From Parasporobacterium sp. (lineage in GTDB: Bacteria > Bacillota > Clostridia > Lachnospirales > Lachnospiraceae), in the NCBI GenBank assembly GCA_017459985.1, contig JAFUBX010000022.1:61488-125487 (forward strand): DNA of 64,000 bases, in the 5' to 3' direction. A model generated the notes under the pieces. That model worked only from the letters and a program-made list of their open reading frames with translations. It had not been told where the DNA came from and did not search any database. Every line of letters begins with the position of its first letter. The first letter of the stretch is position 1. Below, piece after piece: positions 43,084 through 51,808 of this stretch. The position numbers and the translations under genes are program-made.

Positions 43084-44451
43084 TTAAATATGTTCAATCT
43101 TTCCGTTCAGGCAGTCAGAAACCATAAATCCGGTGTTGAGCGCGCTCTCATAGGACCCGGTATACATATAATCGCCGGCCATATACAATCCTTCTACGAT
43201 CTTGTAATTGTTGTCACGGAATTCCTTGATAGCAGATGGGCAGCCATTCTGCATCGTAAAGTTTGCCAGCGGAGCCTTCACCACATGCCCGCCAACGTAA
43301 TGATCCGGCAGTTCCGGGAAATACTTCTTCAAGGTGGTAAAGGTGTGCTCCAGAACCTCTTCTTCGGTCATATCCCAGTATTTCTGCAATTTATCTTCCC
43401 CGAAATAAAACACACTCATGGCATCGGAATCCTCATTCGGAAGCGCTGCCGGATTCCGGGAGGACTGGAACAGACAGGTACAGAAGGGCTCATCCAGATA
43501 ACGCGGAAGGAGTCCGCCGACCGGTTTCACGCCATCGGTCATCCGTTTGTCCAGAAAGATGGTGGAGTGAATGGTCCGGCAGATGGTAACTTTCTCCAGC
43601 GGTTTTTTGATCTCATCCGGCATATTCGGCATGATCCGGATAGCAACCGGAGCAGGAACGGTACAGATCACCTTATCGCACTCATAATAATCTCCGTTTT
43701 CACACTTCACGCCTTTGACTTTGCCGTCTTCGATGACGATCTCAGAAACGACTGCTCCCAGTTTTATCCGGTCACCCAGAATATCAGCAATGGTCTGTCC
43801 TAAGCGGCCCAGTCCCCCGTTCAGCACGGCTGCACCGCCGACCAGAACGGTCCATACAATCTGAAGGCCGAATGCCACACCGCATTTTTCCGGATATTCC
43901 AACCCCAGAGATGCAACTACCGGCTGCACAAAATATTCCAGTACCCGTTCGCCAAAGTTATTTTTTACAAATTCTCCGAAGTTAGATCCGTCATCCTGAT
44001 CTGCGTCCATCATCCAGTCTGTAGATCCTTCATAGAATTTTCCTGCACAGTATTTCTCACAGAATGCGGCAAATTTTCCGAAATTCTCTTCGCCCATGTA
44101 TTCCATCCACTCTTTATTGGCTGCCACAGCTTCCGCGTCGTCCGGATTGGGGAATGCAGCGACCCATTTATTATTGAACCAGACACTCATACCAGCGCCT
44201 AATTCGAATGGGTGCAGATCCTGGATCAGATTCAACTCGGTCATCAGTTCTTTGGCCCGTTTATAGCTGGGGTGTACAAACTGGGCATATTCGTCGATCA
44301 GATATCCGTTCTCTTTGAATACCTGCATACGTCCGCCTACGGTAGACTGACTCTCCAGTACTGTGACGTCCCATCCGGTTTTGTTCAGGTTATAGGCTGC
44401 CGAAAGGCCTGCGCAGCCGCCGCCTACGATTACAACTTTTTTATTTTCCAT
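43084..44451 (-). CDS. Flavin amine oxidase/protoporphyrinogen oxidase-like FAD protein
   Basis: A 455-residue FAD protein. The N-terminal dinucleotide motif is VVIVGGGCAGLSAAYNL, the GG motif VGGRMQVFKENGY, and the C-terminal FAD motif GLYMAGDYMYTGSYESAL, the pattern of the flavin amine oxidase/phytoene desaturase/HemG superfamily. The ATG at 44451 follows AAAGG. It is the fourth gene of the operon, between a GlcD-like flavoprotein and the MFS transporter. It may oxidise or desaturate the substrate; haem synthesis is unlikely here because no haem genes are present. Confidence 0.82.
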   Translation of the reverse strand: MENKKVVIVGGGCAGLSAAYNLNKTGWDVTVLESQSTVGGRMQVFKENGYLIDEYAQFVHPSYKRAKELMTELNLIQDLHPFELGAGMSVWFNNKWVAAFPNPDDAEAVAANKEWMEYMGEENFGKFAAFCEKYCAGKFYEGSTDWMMDADQDDGSNFGEFVKNNFGERVLEYFVQPVVASLGLEYPEKCGVAFGLQIVWTVLVGGAAVLNGGLGRLGQTIADILGDRIKLGAVVSEIVIEDGKVKGVKCENGDYYECDKVICTVPAPVAIRIMPNMPDEIKKPLEKVTICRTIHSTIFLDKRMTDGVKPVGGLLPRYLDEPFCTCLFQSSRNPAALPNEDSDAMSVFYFGEDKLQKYWDMTEEEVLEHTFTTLKKYFPELPDHYVGGHVVKAPLANFTMQNGCPSAIKEFRDNNYKIVEGLYMAGDYMYTGSYESALNTGFMVSDCLNGKIEHI

Positions 44452-44513
44452 GGTCTTTTCCTTTCTGTTCAATTGATCTGCCTTGACTATATATCTGTCA
44501 GAATCCTCATTTT

Positions 44514-46064
44514 TTATACAAATGTCATGTTTGCCAGATTGTCCGGATCCAGCAGTCCTTTCACCTTCAGGGTATGCTCATAATAATTACTGGTAATCGG
44601 ATCGAAGGTTTCTACGGTCTCTCTTCCGCCAAAAGCAGCGAATCCGATACCTCCCAGATGCTGGGTGGCCAGGACTTTGGAGCATTCAATGGAGTAGGTC
44701 ATCATCGCACTCAAGGAATACTCTTTCCGTGGATCAATCAGCATTACAGCCTCATTGTGTCCTCTGGAGCTCTGCTCATAGATTCCCAACCATGCGCCGC
44801 ATCCCAGGTCGTCTTCACACTGCCCTGCGGCAATCATGCCTTCTTTGATCCGCTGTGCTTCCTGGGCCTGCTTCACATTGACATGGATGGCTTCATCCGC
44901 TCCCATAGCCACATGGAAGGAACCCGGTCCATTGAACAGAGATGCATATCCATCATATTTGCACAGGGATGCTACCTGCGCTTTACGATATGGATTATCT
45001 ACCTTCCCACCAATCAGGATGGCATTGCTTTCTTTTGCAATCTGTTCTACACATTTCACCTTATAATCCAGATCCCGATCACTGTTGCCGACAATGGTTA
45101 TCACAGTCTTATGCCGCGCCATTTTGAGAGCTTCTCTCAGATGAGGCAATTTCAGGGCCTGTTCAAAAAACTCCGGCATATATGCCTGTCCGGTAATACC
45201 AATAGAGAATTTATTCATATAGGTACAGACTTCCGTCTCCGCCAGTGCGTAATATGCCTTTTCCAGGTCTTCCCATTCATTATGAATCATGGTATAAAAA
45301 CGGATATTATCCGGAATTTCCACATCTGCTTCATAGAGATTTCCGTCGTTGGGAATCTTATAGTCCGTCATGCCCGCCCAGTGATACAATTTCAGGGCAG
45401 CTTTGGTGAAGATTCCCATGGCGCCGTCAAATCCGAAATAACCACGGATCATTGCCTTAAAGGAAGGTCCCGGACCGTCAGCGGTAAAATATTCATCCAT
45501 TTCCGCAGAACCAACCTTCACGATTTCGCCATCCGGAGATACCCACTCACAGGCCAGCATATTCCGGCCATTATATCCCATGGAACATCCGGCGCAGTTG
45601 CCGCCCTGATGGGAGGTCACCGATGCCAGCGGGGAAGACTGGGGTCCTGCTGTCGTCAGGCAGGCAGTAAGACCATGCTGCCATGCCATGTATTCGACCT
45701 CACCGCCGGTAACATAAGGTTCTACCACTGCGATCATATTCTTCTCATCCAGTTGTACGATATGGTTCATTCTGCGCAGATCTACCAGAACACAGTCCGG
45801 AGCGGTTGCGCCGTTTTCTGCACCATAACCGGTAGAATGGGCTTTGTATTTAATTTTATATTTGTTGCATACCTTCACAAATCCTGCTACTTCTTCCGTG
45901 GAACCAGGCATAACGATGGCTGCGGGACGTTGCCACCAGACCTGCGGATCCGGACGATGGAACAGGAACTGGGAGTAGGTATCGCAGATCTGCTCATCCG
46001 CAGTTATATTCTCAGAGCCAACAATCTTTTCGATTTCTTTATAAGCTTCAACAGGTATTAACAT
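44514..46064 (-). CDS. GlcD-like FAD-binding oxidoreductase (VAO fold), first
   Basis: A 516-residue protein of the vanillyl-alcohol-oxidase/glycolate-oxidase fold. The PCMH FAD domain is clear: KYKAHSTGYGAENGATAPDC (about 95-114), LRRMNHIVQLDEKNMIAVVEP and TSHQGGNCAGCSMGYNGRNM. The C-terminal substrate domain covers about 280-490. GGAGGGG precedes the ATG. It follows the iron-sulfur gene by 15 bases. Such subunits oxidise 2-hydroxy acids or related compounds and pass electrons to the GlcF-like subunit. The aromatic-binding residue set cannot be read with confidence. Confidence 0.85.
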   Translation of the reverse strand: MLIPVEAYKEIEKIVGSENITADEQICDTYSQFLFHRPDPQVWWQRPAAIVMPGSTEEVAGFVKVCNKYKIKYKAHSTGYGAENGATAPDCVLVDLRRMNHIVQLDEKNMIAVVEPYVTGGEVEYMAWQHGLTACLTTAGPQSSPLASVTSHQGGNCAGCSMGYNGRNMLACEWVSPDGEIVKVGSAEMDEYFTADGPGPSFKAMIRGYFGFDGAMGIFTKAALKLYHWAGMTDYKIPNDGNLYEADVEIPDNIRFYTMIHNEWEDLEKAYYALAETEVCTYMNKFSIGITGQAYMPEFFEQALKLPHLREALKMARHKTVITIVGNSDRDLDYKVKCVEQIAKESNAILIGGKVDNPYRKAQVASLCKYDGYASLFNGPGSFHVAMGADEAIHVNVKQAQEAQRIKEGMIAAGQCEDDLGCGAWLGIYEQSSRGHNEAVMLIDPRKEYSLSAMMTYSIECSKVLATQHLGGIGFAAFGGRETVETFDPITSNYYEHTLKVKGLLDPDNLANMTFV

Positions 46065-46079
46065 GCTTATCCCCTCCTT

Positions 46080-47330
46080 TTATGCAAAATACTGAAGTAC
46101 CAGATCCAGAACATCTACCGTCTTCATGCCTCCGGCCTGATTCAGTGCCTGTTCACACAGCGGACAGGCGGTTACCATCTGATCCGCGCCGGTAAGCTGT
46201 GCTTCCGTGACACGGTTGGCTGCTGTATCCTTCAAAAGCTTCGGCGCGATTTCCGCAACACCGGCGCCATTACCGCAGCACCATGCCCAGCCTTTGATAC
46301 GGTCCATTTCCACCAGTTCCACATTTCCGATGGCCTCAATCAACGTTCTGGGAGCCTGGTAAACGCCCAGATCGCCGGTACGGGTCAGCTCCATCGGACG
46401 GCGGCGTTTATCCCCTTCATATTCACATGTGAACGGTTCGGAACGACGTCCCAGATTACAGGGATCGTGATAGGTGACTTTGACGGGCTCTTCTGCTGCA
46501 GCAACGGTAAACATGCCATCCAGATACATCCGCTCCAGCAGCTGTGTAATGTGCAGTACTTCTACCCCCAGATCTACGCCATAGCGGGGATAGTAATAAC
46601 GGAACGCTGTAAATGCATGAGCGTCCATGGTAACCACTGTTTTGGCCCCGCTCTTTTTGATTTCTTCCGCCAGTTTCCGGGCTGCATCTGCACCTGCTTC
46701 TACAAATCCCAGATCAAAAGCCTTATCGGCTGCGGTGGGCTCCTCTACACCGGAAGTGATCAGATCAATGCCCTTCTTCAGAAGCAAGGAAGCCACATTC
46801 TTCGTTCTTTTTGCCAGTCCGGAAGTAAAATTGTTGGTATCGCCTGCGTAAAGATAGATCTCGCCCTGGTCGCCGTCAGCAACTTTCTTGATCTTCAGAC
46901 CTTTGGCCCAGTCAATCTTCGCAGCCGGATCTTTACACAACTGATTCCCGTTTTCGCTGATGCTGTCGATGATTGCCTGATGTTCCGGATAAACCAGTCC
47001 GTGATTAACACATTCTTTCCGAAGCTCTTCAATGTTTTCCGCAACATCAATATCTTTTCGGAATACCTTGCAGGTATAATCGCAGGCTCCGCATAAAGTA
47101 CAGCGATATACGACATCCCGGGTACTCTCGCTGAGTTCACTGTGGCCATCATTAATGGAATAACCTACCATTAGTTTGCCGGATCCGGAATAAGCGTGAA
47201 AATTGTATTCGGTGATAGACGGACACACATACATGGTTTCCGAATGTTTGATCCGATAGGACGGGATAAACTTGCAATTGGAGCAGCGGTTGCACCAGCC
47301 CTGATCCACTTTATAATCCATAAGTGCCAT
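46080..47330 (-). CDS. GlcF/HdrD-like iron-sulfur protein (two [4Fe-4S] and CCG domains)
   Basis: A 416-residue protein. The N-terminal half carries two ferredoxin-type cluster motifs (CNRCSNC with a later CP, and CTLCGACDYTC). The C-terminal half has the cysteine-rich CCG signature DPCNLGRR, WCCGNGAG and CPLCEQAL, which in HdrB/GlcF/LldE binds a cluster or metal centre. It sits between the two GlcD-like genes and probably makes a complex with them, taking electrons from flavin. AGGAGGAA precedes the start. Function as an electron-transfer hub is family-based inference. Confidence 0.87.
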   Translation of the reverse strand: MALMDYKVDQGWCNRCSNCKFIPSYRIKHSETMYVCPSITEYNFHAYSGSGKLMVGYSINDGHSELSESTRDVVYRCTLCGACDYTCKVFRKDIDVAENIEELRKECVNHGLVYPEHQAIIDSISENGNQLCKDPAAKIDWAKGLKIKKVADGDQGEIYLYAGDTNNFTSGLAKRTKNVASLLLKKGIDLITSGVEEPTAADKAFDLGFVEAGADAARKLAEEIKKSGAKTVVTMDAHAFTAFRYYYPRYGVDLGVEVLHITQLLERMYLDGMFTVAAAEEPVKVTYHDPCNLGRRSEPFTCEYEGDKRRRPMELTRTGDLGVYQAPRTLIEAIGNVELVEMDRIKGWAWCCGNGAGVAEIAPKLLKDTAANRVTEAQLTGADQMVTACPLCEQALNQAGGMKTVDVLDLVLQYFA

Positions 47331-47350
47331 AACTTTATTCCTCCTTCTTT

Positions 47351-48820
47351 CTATAATGCTCCGCCTGCGTATCCGCTTGCCAGTTTGCCCGGATTCAGAA
47401 TGCCTTTTTCATCAAAGAATGCTTTGATGGCCGGCATAAAATGTCTCTGCGCTTTATATTTGTTATAAATGGCTTCTTCCATCACGCCATAGGGACGTGA
47501 GAAAAATGCATTATTATCCAGCAGAACCGTTCCCAGCAGTTTCTCTGTTTCCGCTGCCTTATCTCCTGCTTCAATCAGGAATTCTATATGACAATTCCGT
47601 GCCATCTGGCTGGGCTGTACATAAACGATCAGTTCTTTCGGATCCAAACCGCACTTCTCTACCACCTTCTCTGCCAAAACAGAGAATTTATCCACTACAT
47701 CCAGAGTATTCAGACAGAAAAGATCTACAATATCGTTTCCTTCCCTCAATTTCCAGAAATCGTTCTTCTTCGATGTACCAGCAAGAACCGCAAATGCTTT
47801 TTCATTGTCCAGGCCGGTAAGTTCTGCTGACACTGTCAGGCCAGCAGCTGCTGCAAGGTCTTCCATATCCGCATACTGGTTTTCCATATACTCTTCCGGG
47901 AAATAGTTGTATCCGCGTACGCTGGTGATATAGGTCCATTTGGGCATCTCATCTGTATTTTTCTCATCAAGGCCGAAGATCCGGGACATACCTTTTCGGT
48001 TCAGTAGCACTGCTTCCTCTCCCAGCCTGCGTCGGATGACCTGGGAAGCATATGCCCCCAGCACATTGATATCATCTGACTGTACATAAGCCATTTTTTT
48101 GCAGGTACCAATTTTCTTTACCTTTACAGATGCCCAGCAGCAGATCGCCAGGGTTCCCTGCGCACCGGTCATAACTCTTCCCAGATCCAGCCAGACCGGT
48201 CCCTGAGACTGGTTCATAGCGCAGCCTGCTTCCAGCATTTCTTCCAGTGTTCCCGGTCCTGCTGCCGATCCGGAACCAAAAAGCCTGCCATTTCCAAACA
48301 CCATCTTCATGGCGCATAACGGATCCGGAACATCCCACAGATGTTTGGCTGTCAGTACCGGATCCCGATCCAGCAGGGCAGCAATCACAGACTTTTCTGC
48401 TTTTGCCTGCAGTGGATGCTCCATATAGAGCCCATGTTTTTTCAGTTCTTTATTCAGCTGTTCAAAAGTCACACCAGCTTCTACAATAGCCATGCAGTTG
48501 AGCTCATCAATATGCATAATTTTGTTCATTTTGGACAGATTGATTACTACACTGCCTTCCTTCCAGGGAAGGGAGGTCCCTGTAAGACTGGCATTTCCTG
48601 CACTGGAGCGTACCGTCACCGGCACCTCGTATTCATTCGCAGCCTTCAGGGCAGCTTCTACCTGTTCCACGGTAACCGGGTAGATCACTGCTGCCGGAAC
48701 CACTGCTTCGCTGCGGCTGTAATTTTTAGCAATGGTTTTTTTCAGGGCTTTCGCATCAGTTTCAATCTCGAGGCCTGTATCTTCACACAATGCCTTAAGA
48801 TAAGCATCGATATTACTCAT
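47351..48820 (-). CDS. GlcD-like FAD-binding oxidoreductase, second
   Basis: A 489-residue flavoprotein of the same fold as the 44.5 kb one but clearly diverged. FAD contacts are in VTVRSSAGNASLTGTSLP (about 72-89) and MTGAQGTLAICCWASVKV (about 221). The C-terminal end GILNPGKLASGYAGG is typical of GlcD-type FAD oxidases. It is 20 bases before the iron-sulfur gene. Two different GlcD-like subunits flanking one GlcF-like subunit suggest either a heterotrimer or two alternative oxidases sharing one electron acceptor. Confidence 0.85.
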   Translation of the reverse strand: MSNIDAYLKALCEDTGLEIETDAKALKKTIAKNYSRSEAVVPAAVIYPVTVEQVEAALKAANEYEVPVTVRSSAGNASLTGTSLPWKEGSVVINLSKMNKIMHIDELNCMAIVEAGVTFEQLNKELKKHGLYMEHPLQAKAEKSVIAALLDRDPVLTAKHLWDVPDPLCAMKMVFGNGRLFGSGSAAGPGTLEEMLEAGCAMNQSQGPVWLDLGRVMTGAQGTLAICCWASVKVKKIGTCKKMAYVQSDDINVLGAYASQVIRRRLGEEAVLLNRKGMSRIFGLDEKNTDEMPKWTYITSVRGYNYFPEEYMENQYADMEDLAAAAGLTVSAELTGLDNEKAFAVLAGTSKKNDFWKLREGNDIVDLFCLNTLDVVDKFSVLAEKVVEKCGLDPKELIVYVQPSQMARNCHIEFLIEAGDKAAETEKLLGTVLLDNNAFFSRPYGVMEEAIYNKYKAQRHFMPAIKAFFDEKGILNPGKLASGYAGGAL

Positions 48821-48870
48821 TTGCCTGCACTCCTTTCTGTCTGTCAGTCACAATTGTTTTCCTGCTATCC

Positions 48871-49335
48871 TTATTTCACATTGATCATCGCTTCCTCAGA
48901 AGCTAAAAACGCAATACACTGGCCTAATGTATACAATAATCTGTCCAGGTTCTCCGTTCCGATCTTTTCCACCAGAATTTTCTGATAATATTCGAAAAAC
49001 CGGTCTCCTGCTCCAGGAACCTGAAGTGTATTGTTTGAAATATCAAACACTCCCATAGCCTGAAGATTTTTTACTGCCCAGAACATTTGAGAGGAAGTAA
49101 ATTCCTGCGGTTCCCAGTGCTTTGGATCTGCCATAAAATGCAGTGTTGGCGCCAGATGATACAAGGCCAGGTCCAGCTTTTCCAGGTCATATCCTTTCAG
49201 AATATCCGCCTGAAGGGATTCGAAAAACCGAAGTCCCGGTCCCTGTGCTCCCTGTAGGGAGGGAAACATTTCCAACACGCCTGCATCCTGTGCATTCTTG
49301 ACTGTACAAAACACATCCTGTGATTTCAGTTCCAC
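48871..49335 (-). CDS. Unknown protein with two tandem copies of a 65-70 residue domain
   Basis: A 154-residue protein starting with GTG at 49335, supported by AAAGGAG 7 bases upstream; a longer reading would overlap the divergent LysR region without support. Two copies of one domain are visible: QDVFCTVKNAQDAGVLEMFP with LEKLDLALYHLAPTLHFMA, and SQMFWAVKNLQAMGVFDIS with NLDRLLYTLGQCIAFLA. I do not recognise the family. It is the first gene of the flavoprotein operon, 50 bases before the GlcD-like gene, so a part in the same complex or in substrate binding is likely. It has no signal peptide or membrane segment. Confidence 0.75.
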   Translation of the reverse strand: MELKSQDVFCTVKNAQDAGVLEMFPSLQGAQGPGLRFFESLQADILKGYDLEKLDLALYHLAPTLHFMADPKHWEPQEFTSSQMFWAVKNLQAMGVFDISNNTLQVPGAGDRFFEYYQKILVEKIGTENLDRLLYTLGQCIAFLASEEAMINVK

Positions 49336-49521
49336 CTGCTTTCTCCTTTCTGCTGATTGTCTTTCTGCTGCATCTACCATATCATGCCCGAAAAAGGGAG
49401 TTTCATTCCAGTTCGCATATCCGTTATTCCAAAATGGAAAAAGGCGTTTGGCCATTTGACATTGCTGAATGGATTTCATATGATGAAAGAAAGCATGGAT
49501 TATCTGTCAGGAGAAAAGGGT

Positions 49522-50430
49522 ATGGATATTCAATTAATACGGGAATTTCTGGATCTGTCATTTACGTTAAATTTCAGCAAAACCGCTCAGCGGGTTTATA
49601 TTTCCCAATCTGCATTATCCAAACATATTGCTCAGATCGAAAAAGAACTGGGAACCACACTTCTGATACGGGATAAACAGTCTGTCCAGCTAACCCCCAT
49701 CGGAACTGTGGTGCGGGATCGTCTGCAGAAGGTGATCACAGACTACGACGAAGTACTGGCTGTCCTGGAAAATGACAGGAGCGAATTACAGGGGGTATTG
49801 AAAATCGGATTTCTGGACGCAGCCATGAAGAATCTCCTGGCGGCTTCCATTCAAACCTATACCACCAGATACCCGCATATGAGAATCAATCTTTCCAACT
49901 ATGAAGTTGGGGAACTGGCAAATGCTCTTGCGCAGAATGCCGTAGACCTGGCTCTGAATATTGTATTCCCCAATTCTGCCATCCCTCACAATACCTATTT
50001 CCGTCCGCTTTATAATGATGGCATATCGGCAGTTGTATCCCGGAACAATCCTTTATCGCAGATGGAAGAAATCCGTTTTGAGGATCTGTTGGAGTATCCG
50101 ATGATACTGCCCAGTCCCATCCAATATCCGGCCTATGCCAGCATTATCCGAAAAATGGTCGAAGCAGCACCGGAAGAAGCCAAAATCATCTGTGATTTCA
50201 CCAATGTAAATACCGCTCTCGTAATGGTCGAATCAGAGATGGGGGTTTCCATTCTTCCTTCCAATGTTTCCAATATGTCCACCTCTGCGGTTTTTATTAA
50301 AATCAAAGGCACAACAGAAAACCTCCAGATTGGCGCGATGTGGAAAAAAGACAGCACAGCGACCGGCCTGGAGGAATTCGTAAAAATCATATGTGATACG
50401 GCTGCAGAAATGTTCTATTCGCAGTCATAA
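49522..50430 (+). CDS. LysR-family transcriptional regulator
   Basis: A 302-residue LysR protein. The ATG at 49522 follows GGAGAAAAGG. The winged helix reads LIREFLDLSFTLNFSKTAQR and YISQSALSKHIAQIEKELG; the effector domain starts near residue 90 (LQGVLKIGFLDAAMKNLLAA). It is divergent from the operon that begins at 49335, with the shared spacer between them, so it probably controls that operon. Downstream it converges with the MFS gene at 50450, with only 19 bases between the stops. Confidence 0.9.
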   Translation: MDIQLIREFLDLSFTLNFSKTAQRVYISQSALSKHIAQIEKELGTTLLIRDKQSVQLTPIGTVVRDRLQKVITDYDEVLAVLENDRSELQGVLKIGFLDAAMKNLLAASIQTYTTRYPHMRINLSNYEVGELANALAQNAVDLALNIVFPNSAIPHNTYFRPLYNDGISAVVSRNNPLSQMEEIRFEDLLEYPMILPSPIQYPAYASIIRKMVEAAPEEAKIICDFTNVNTALVMVESEMGVSILPSNVSNMSTSAVFIKIKGTTENLQIGAMWKKDSTATGLEEFVKIICDTAAEMFYSQS

Positions 50431-50449
50431 ATGGGTTTACCAGATTCCC

Positions 50450-51766
50450 TTATTTGGAAGATTCTGTTTTCGGTGTATAGCCGATATATTTATCACTGGT
50501 TACCAGAATCAGGATAGATGCAACGACAGCCAATAAAGTACAAATGATTAAAGATCCGAAATATCCGCCTGTCAGATCTGCAAATGCACTGAGGGCAACA
50601 TATCCAAAGGAAGAAAACAGACAGGAAATGGTAAGGATACAGGTATATGGTCTGGAGAAATCAAATCTGCCCCAGATGGTGGAAGTCATGGACATAAGCA
50701 TATTATTTCCACCGCTCATAGCTGAGAAGATCAGCCAGATCCCGATCAGCATACCAACTGCGGCATGTCCTGCCAGCGCAGCGATCAGACACCCTGCAAT
50801 GGCAAATGCAATACAAATCAACGAAGCCTTCTTGGTACCAAGCTTTTGATCCAGTATTCTCGCCAGCAGTGTGGCCACCAGTGCAAATACAGCGCCAAGA
50901 ATATTGATCATTAATGCCACCTGTTCCTCTAATCCATAAGATTCACAGATCAGCGTAACCTGTGCGATAACTCCCTGGGCAACCAGTAAAACCAGGCCAA
51001 ATCCGATTCCAATCAGCCAGATCTTTCCGGTCTTCAAACACTTCGCTACCGTCCATGGCGAATTCTTCTTATATGCTTCACCCTCCGCCAGAATTGCTTT
51101 CGCGCGTTCCGGAGTCATTGTCTTGTCATTATCCGGGAATGCGCCTGCTTCTTCCGGGTTATCTTTGGTAAAAATGCAGATGAGGACAAAGACGATTACT
51201 GCAAGTACGGCAAAGATTCCGATACCGGGTGTTACGCCTGCTTTTGGAATCACATTTCCCATAATAGCATTTCCAAGCAGTCCTCCGACTACAACACCAA
51301 CGGTAACAACGCCCATATAATTACCCTTTTTCGTCGGGAACCAGTTTGCGCCAAATTCAGAAAAACATAATTGCGCAACGACGCAGCCCATGGATTTTAC
51401 CAGAATGGCACTGACGCCATATAAAGCCACATTCGGTGCTACAGCCCAGCCGATAACTGCCAGACAGAAGATCGCCATACACAGAATCGTACATTTTTTA
51501 ATACCCCATTTGACAATCAGAATACCAAATACTGCCACCAGTACAACGCTGACCCAGCCTCCAACCGAGCTGAACAGCAGTAATGTGGTTGGACTTGCAT
51601 TCAGCTTTTCCGAAAATGCAGGAACAATGTAATTCAGGCCATTATCAAATGCCATATAAACTGCATAAGCCAGAATTCCCATAATGACAAGTCTCCAGCC
51701 TTTTTTTCCAAAATTAAACTTTGCGTCCTTCGTCCTGCCTCCGGACAATTCCATCTGATTACCCAT
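50450..51766 (-). CDS. MFS transporter, OFA-like (third paralogue)
   Basis: A 438-residue protein with about twelve transmembrane helices. OFA-like markers are NWFPTKKGNYMGVV, TKDNPEEAGAFPDNDKTM and IWGRFDFSRPYTC. AAAGGAG precedes the ATG. It is the last gene of the flavoprotein/ACP/hydrolase operon. It is related to the 41.8 and 22.3 kb transporters, each also tied to a redox cluster. A shared type of substrate, such as aromatic or enoic acids, is a guess. Confidence 0.87.
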   Translation of the reverse strand: MGNQMELSGGRTKDAKFNFGKKGWRLVIMGILAYAVYMAFDNGLNYIVPAFSEKLNASPTTLLLFSSVGGWVSVVLVAVFGILIVKWGIKKCTILCMAIFCLAVIGWAVAPNVALYGVSAILVKSMGCVVAQLCFSEFGANWFPTKKGNYMGVVTVGVVVGGLLGNAIMGNVIPKAGVTPGIGIFAVLAVIVFVLICIFTKDNPEEAGAFPDNDKTMTPERAKAILAEGEAYKKNSPWTVAKCLKTGKIWLIGIGFGLVLLVAQGVIAQVTLICESYGLEEQVALMINILGAVFALVATLLARILDQKLGTKKASLICIAFAIAGCLIAALAGHAAVGMLIGIWLIFSAMSGGNNMLMSMTSTIWGRFDFSRPYTCILTISCLFSSFGYVALSAFADLTGGYFGSLIICTLLAVVASILILVTSDKYIGYTPKTESSK

Positions 51767-51808
51767 ATATCTCTCCTTTTCCCCGGTATTTCCTATAACC
51801 GGTTATTA

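Noticed and set aside
44574-46061. 495-residue plus-strand open frame
   Set aside because: It is the complement of the GlcD-like gene; its translation is Ile/Phe/Arg/His-rich with no recognisable domain.
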